From an uncultured Sphingomonadales bacterium (lineage in GTDB: Bacteria; Pseudomonadota; Alphaproteobacteria; Sphingomonadales; Sphingomonadaceae): a stretch of 16,667 bases of DNA. This document shows positions 14,896-16,667 of this stretch, piece by piece. The stretch's first letter is position 1; every line of letters begins with the position of its first letter. A model generated the notes under the pieces. The model worked only from the letters and a program-made list of their open reading frames with translations. It did no database searches and was not told where the DNA came from. Position numbers and translations under genes: made by a program. The stretch covers positions 1-16,667 of the forward strand of contig CAIKKO010000343.1 in NCBI GenBank assembly GCA_903828025.1, read 5' to 3'.

Positions 14896-15473
14896 CCTTT
14901 GGCATGCTTGCGGGCGAGGCCATTTCTGTTGCGCAATTTGGCGGGGCAGGTCTTGGCGTGCTTGGCCTTGCAGGTTCGATGGCGGTCGGGCTGGTGTTTC
15001 TTCAGGCGGGCTTTGCCAAGCTGCGCCACCGGGAATTGCTGACTGGCGTGGTCGCCAATTACCGGCTCCTCCCGGCGTCGATGATCGCTCCGGTGGCAAT
15101 GCTGTTGCCGCCAGCCGAACTCCTGCTCGGCAGCGCGCTGCTGCTGGGCGCTCACTGGCTCGCGGCTGGCGGTGCGATCAGCCTTCTGCTGGTGTTTGCG
15201 GCGGCCATGGCGATCAATATCGGCCGGGGCCGCAGCCAGATTGATTGCGGCTGCGGGCGCTCGCAGCTGCGCCAGCCGCTGAGCTGGCTGCTTGTCGGAC
15301 GCAATGTGGCGCTGGCCGCGCTGCTCCTGCCGCGGCTTGTCCCCGGCCCGGCAGCATCGTTCGCCGATCTCGCAATTGCGTTGGCAGGCGGGCTCGCGGT
15401 CTTTGTGATTTTTCAGCTTTTCAACGCCATCGGAGCGCTCGCGGCATCGCCGCTGGCGGCCCCGCGGAGGTAA
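14892..15473 (+). CDS. mauE: MauE, membrane protein for amine dehydrogenase light-chain maturation
   Basis: 193 aa and strongly hydrophobic, with about five membrane segments (roughly residues 15-40, 65-88, 92-110, 130-150 and 160-180). The sequence AINIGRGRSQIDCGCG carries the Cys pair C119 and C121 typical of MauE in the MauE/DoxX redox-associated family, and FLQAGFAKLRHRELL is the family's early loop motif. MauE and MauD are needed to make active, correctly disulfide-bonded light chain; MauE probably moves reducing or oxidising equivalents across the membrane. The start overlaps the stop of the heavy-chain gene by 4 bp, with no strong ribosome-binding site of its own, so translational coupling is likely. 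Its TAA stop is followed three bases later by the mauD ATG. Confidence 0.92.
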   Translation: MTFGMLAGEAISVAQFGGAGLGVLGLAGSMAVGLVFLQAGFAKLRHRELLTGVVANYRLLPASMIAPVAMLLPPAELLLGSALLLGAHWLAAGGAISLLLVFAAAMAINIGRGRSQIDCGCGRSQLRQPLSWLLVGRNVALAALLLPRLVPGPAASFADLAIALAGGLAVFVIFQLFNAIGALAASPLAAPRR

Positions 15474-15476
15474 TTG

Positions 15477-16079
15477 ATGGTCCTTTCCCTGCTCATCTCC
15501 ACGGTACTATCCTGGATCGTGATCCTGCTGCTGGGCGTGGCGGTGCTGGCGCTCGCGCGTCAGGTTGGCGTGCTGCACATGCGGGTGGCCCCGGCTGGCG
15601 CGCTCACCACGGCGGCCGGTCCCGCCGTGGGCAGCAGCGCCACCGCGATCCCGGTGACCACGCTCGACGGGGTCAAGACCACTGTCGGCGGGCACCAGCA
15701 CGGCACGCCGCTGCGCCTCCTGATGTTCGTTTCGGCCTCCTGCCCGCTGTGCAAGGCGCTGATCCCGATGGCCAAGTCGTTCGCCCGCGATGAACGCGTG
15801 CAGCTCATCTTCATCGGCGATGACGATGTGGCCGTGCAGCGCGAGATGATCGCGGCGCAGGGCCTTGCGGGCTACCAGTTCATCAATGGCCCCGATGTCG
15901 GACAGGCGTACGAAGTGGCCAAGCTGCCTTATGCGGTGCTGATGGACGAACACGGGACAATCCTGTCCAAGGGCCTCGTCAACAGCCGCGAACACCTCGA
16001 AAGCCTGGTCATTGCCCACGAAATGGGGATCGGCTCGGTTCAGGACTACATCGGCAAACTCAAGGCCGTGGTCGCCTGA
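15477..16079 (+). CDS. mauD: MauD, thioredoxin-like accessory protein for amine dehydrogenase
   Basis: 200 aa from the ATG at 15477, which has GGAGG six bases upstream; a TTG directly before it is in frame but less likely. A single N-terminal membrane anchor (about residues 4-28) leads to a periplasmic thioredoxin fold. The active-site motif is C89-P-L-C92 in FVSASCPLCKALIP, corresponding to the CPxC of known MauD proteins. LMFVSAS before it and LPYAVLMDEHGTILSKGLV, with the cis-Pro region, complete the fold. It would form or isomerise the many disulfides of the light chain. It sits between mauE and the light chain gene, with a 75-bp gap to the latter, which has its own ribosome-binding site. 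Confidence 0.94.
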   Translation: MVLSLLISTVLSWIVILLLGVAVLALARQVGVLHMRVAPAGALTTAAGPAVGSSATAIPVTTLDGVKTTVGGHQHGTPLRLLMFVSASCPLCKALIPMAKSFARDERVQLIFIGDDDVAVQREMIAAQGLAGYQFINGPDVGQAYEVAKLPYAVLMDEHGTILSKGLVNSREHLESLVIAHEMGIGSVQDYIGKLKAVVA

Positions 16080-16154
16080 CTTCGGCACCGATCACCGCTT
16101 CCAACCAACACGTTCACGCCAACTCTGATATCGCGACCTACAGGGGACAAGCTC

Positions 16155-16667
16155 ATGAAGACCTTCAATCCTGACGCCATAGGCGAAAAGATGCTCCGCC
16201 GATTTGCCGGTGGCACCTCGCGCCGGGGCATTCTGGCCCGGCTCGGTCTGGCGCTGGTCGCCGCACCGGTGTTCCCGGTCCTGCCGGTGAGCCGCGCCAA
16301 TGCCGCCAAGCCCGACCGCTCGCCCGAGGCCAAGACGATCTTCGCCCGCAACGCGCAGAGCACAGACGATACCAAGTGCACTTACTGGCGCTATTGCGCG
16401 ATCGACGGTTCGCTGTGCAGCTGCTGCGGTGGCACGCTCAACAAGTGCCCCCCGGGCGCAGAGCACTCACCGGTCTCGTGGGTCGGCACCTGCATCAATC
16501 CCGACGATGGCCGCGCCTATCTGATCGCCTACCGCGATTGCTGCGGCAAGGCCTATTGCCAAAAGTGCGACTGCGACGGCCAAGACCGCGAAACACAGCT
16601 CTATGTGCCGCAGCTCAACAACGACGTGATATGGTGCTTCGGCACCACGAGCATGGAATACCACTGC
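16155..16667 (+). CDS. mauA: Amine dehydrogenase light (small) subunit carrying the TTQ cofactor, 3'-partial
   Basis: 171 codons are visible and the frame is open at the right edge; family members end about 10-14 residues further on. AGGGGA precedes the ATG at 16155. The long N-terminus has a twin-arginine-type signal (TSRRGILARLGLALVAAPVF, then PVLPVSRANA). The mature chain is Cys-rich (14 Cys). W109 (SPVSWVGTC) and W160 (NNDVIWC) are the two tryptophans expected to crosslink into tryptophan tryptophylquinone. D128 (YRDCCGK) fits the catalytic Asp and D84 (CAIDG) the conserved second Asp. These numbers equal those I know for aromatic amine dehydrogenase of Alcaligenes faecalis. The CSCC motif, the extra C91 and C135, and the signal peptide also favour AADH over MADH, though WCFG and YRDCC look MADH-like. 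The enzyme converts a primary amine to aldehyde plus ammonia in the periplasm. The exact amine is unproven. Confidence 0.95.
   Translation, partial: MKTFNPDAIGEKMLRRFAGGTSRRGILARLGLALVAAPVFPVLPVSRANAAKPDRSPEAKTIFARNAQSTDDTKCTYWRYCAIDGSLCSCCGGTLNKCPPGAEHSPVSWVGTCINPDDGRAYLIAYRDCCGKAYCQKCDCDGQDRETQLYVPQLNNDVIWCFGTTSMEYHC

Noticed and set aside
1..16667. CRISPR arrays, tRNA or rRNA genes, insertion sequences, prophage or toxin-antitoxin genes
   Set aside because: No spaced direct repeats, tRNA-like cloverleaf, transposase or integrase motif or terminal inverted repeats were seen on reading either strand.

Overview
The window is GC-rich and is built like a sphingomonad-type alphaproteobacterium (Sphingomonadales: Novosphingobium/Sphingobium/Erythrobacter-like). 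This rests on two large TonB-dependent receptors of the style common in that order, a TPR-sulfotransferase beside one of them, an isoquinoline-1-oxidoreductase-type molybdenum hydroxylase, and overall codon and GC use. It is an inference; no rRNA or other taxonomic marker is present.

Layout. (1) 1-488: the 3' part of a MarR-family regulator gene whose reading frame runs anomalously into the convergent neighbour. (2) 299-2225, minus strand: a DUF1223 secreted thioredoxin-fold protein followed by a membrane acyltransferase-3, a probable two-gene unit. (3) 2371-4386, plus strand: a TonB-dependent receptor of about 671 aa. Its stop codon overlaps that of (4), a TPR-sulfotransferase on the minus strand (4383-6467). 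(5) 6468-6841: a regulatory gap with a perfect 12-bp-arm inverted repeat and several smaller hairpins. (6) 6842-9631, plus strand: a second TonB-dependent receptor of 929 aa, closed by a textbook intrinsic terminator. (7) 9798-12472, minus strand: a two-subunit molybdenum hydroxylase, with the [2Fe-2S] subunit first and then a Tat-exported molybdopterin subunit; the two genes overlap by 4 bp. (8) 12721-13407, plus strand: a divergent TetR-family regulator. (9) 13678 to the window end, plus strand: amine dehydrogenase heavy chain, MauE, MauD and the tryptophan-tryptophylquinone (TTQ) light chain, the last cut by the window edge a few residues before its expected stop.

How the parts may work together. 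The last cluster has the B-E-D-A order of TTQ amine dehydrogenases. The light chain shows both TTQ tryptophans (W109, W160) and the catalytic aspartate (D128). Its cysteine set and signal peptide look more like aromatic amine dehydrogenase (aau) than methylamine dehydrogenase (mau). MauE and MauD would serve folding and disulfide formation of the Cys-rich light chain in the periplasm. The enzyme would release an aldehyde and ammonia in the periplasm. The neighbouring periplasmic molybdenum hydroxylase is a plausible, unproven aldehyde-to-acid step, the TetR protein a plausible local regulator, and the 929-aa receptor a plausible outer-membrane uptake route. The link between these units is inference from proximity and from TTGAC-type sequences shared by their upstream regions. 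Genes for TTQ maturation and the electron acceptor are not visible here and, if clustered, would lie to the right of the window.
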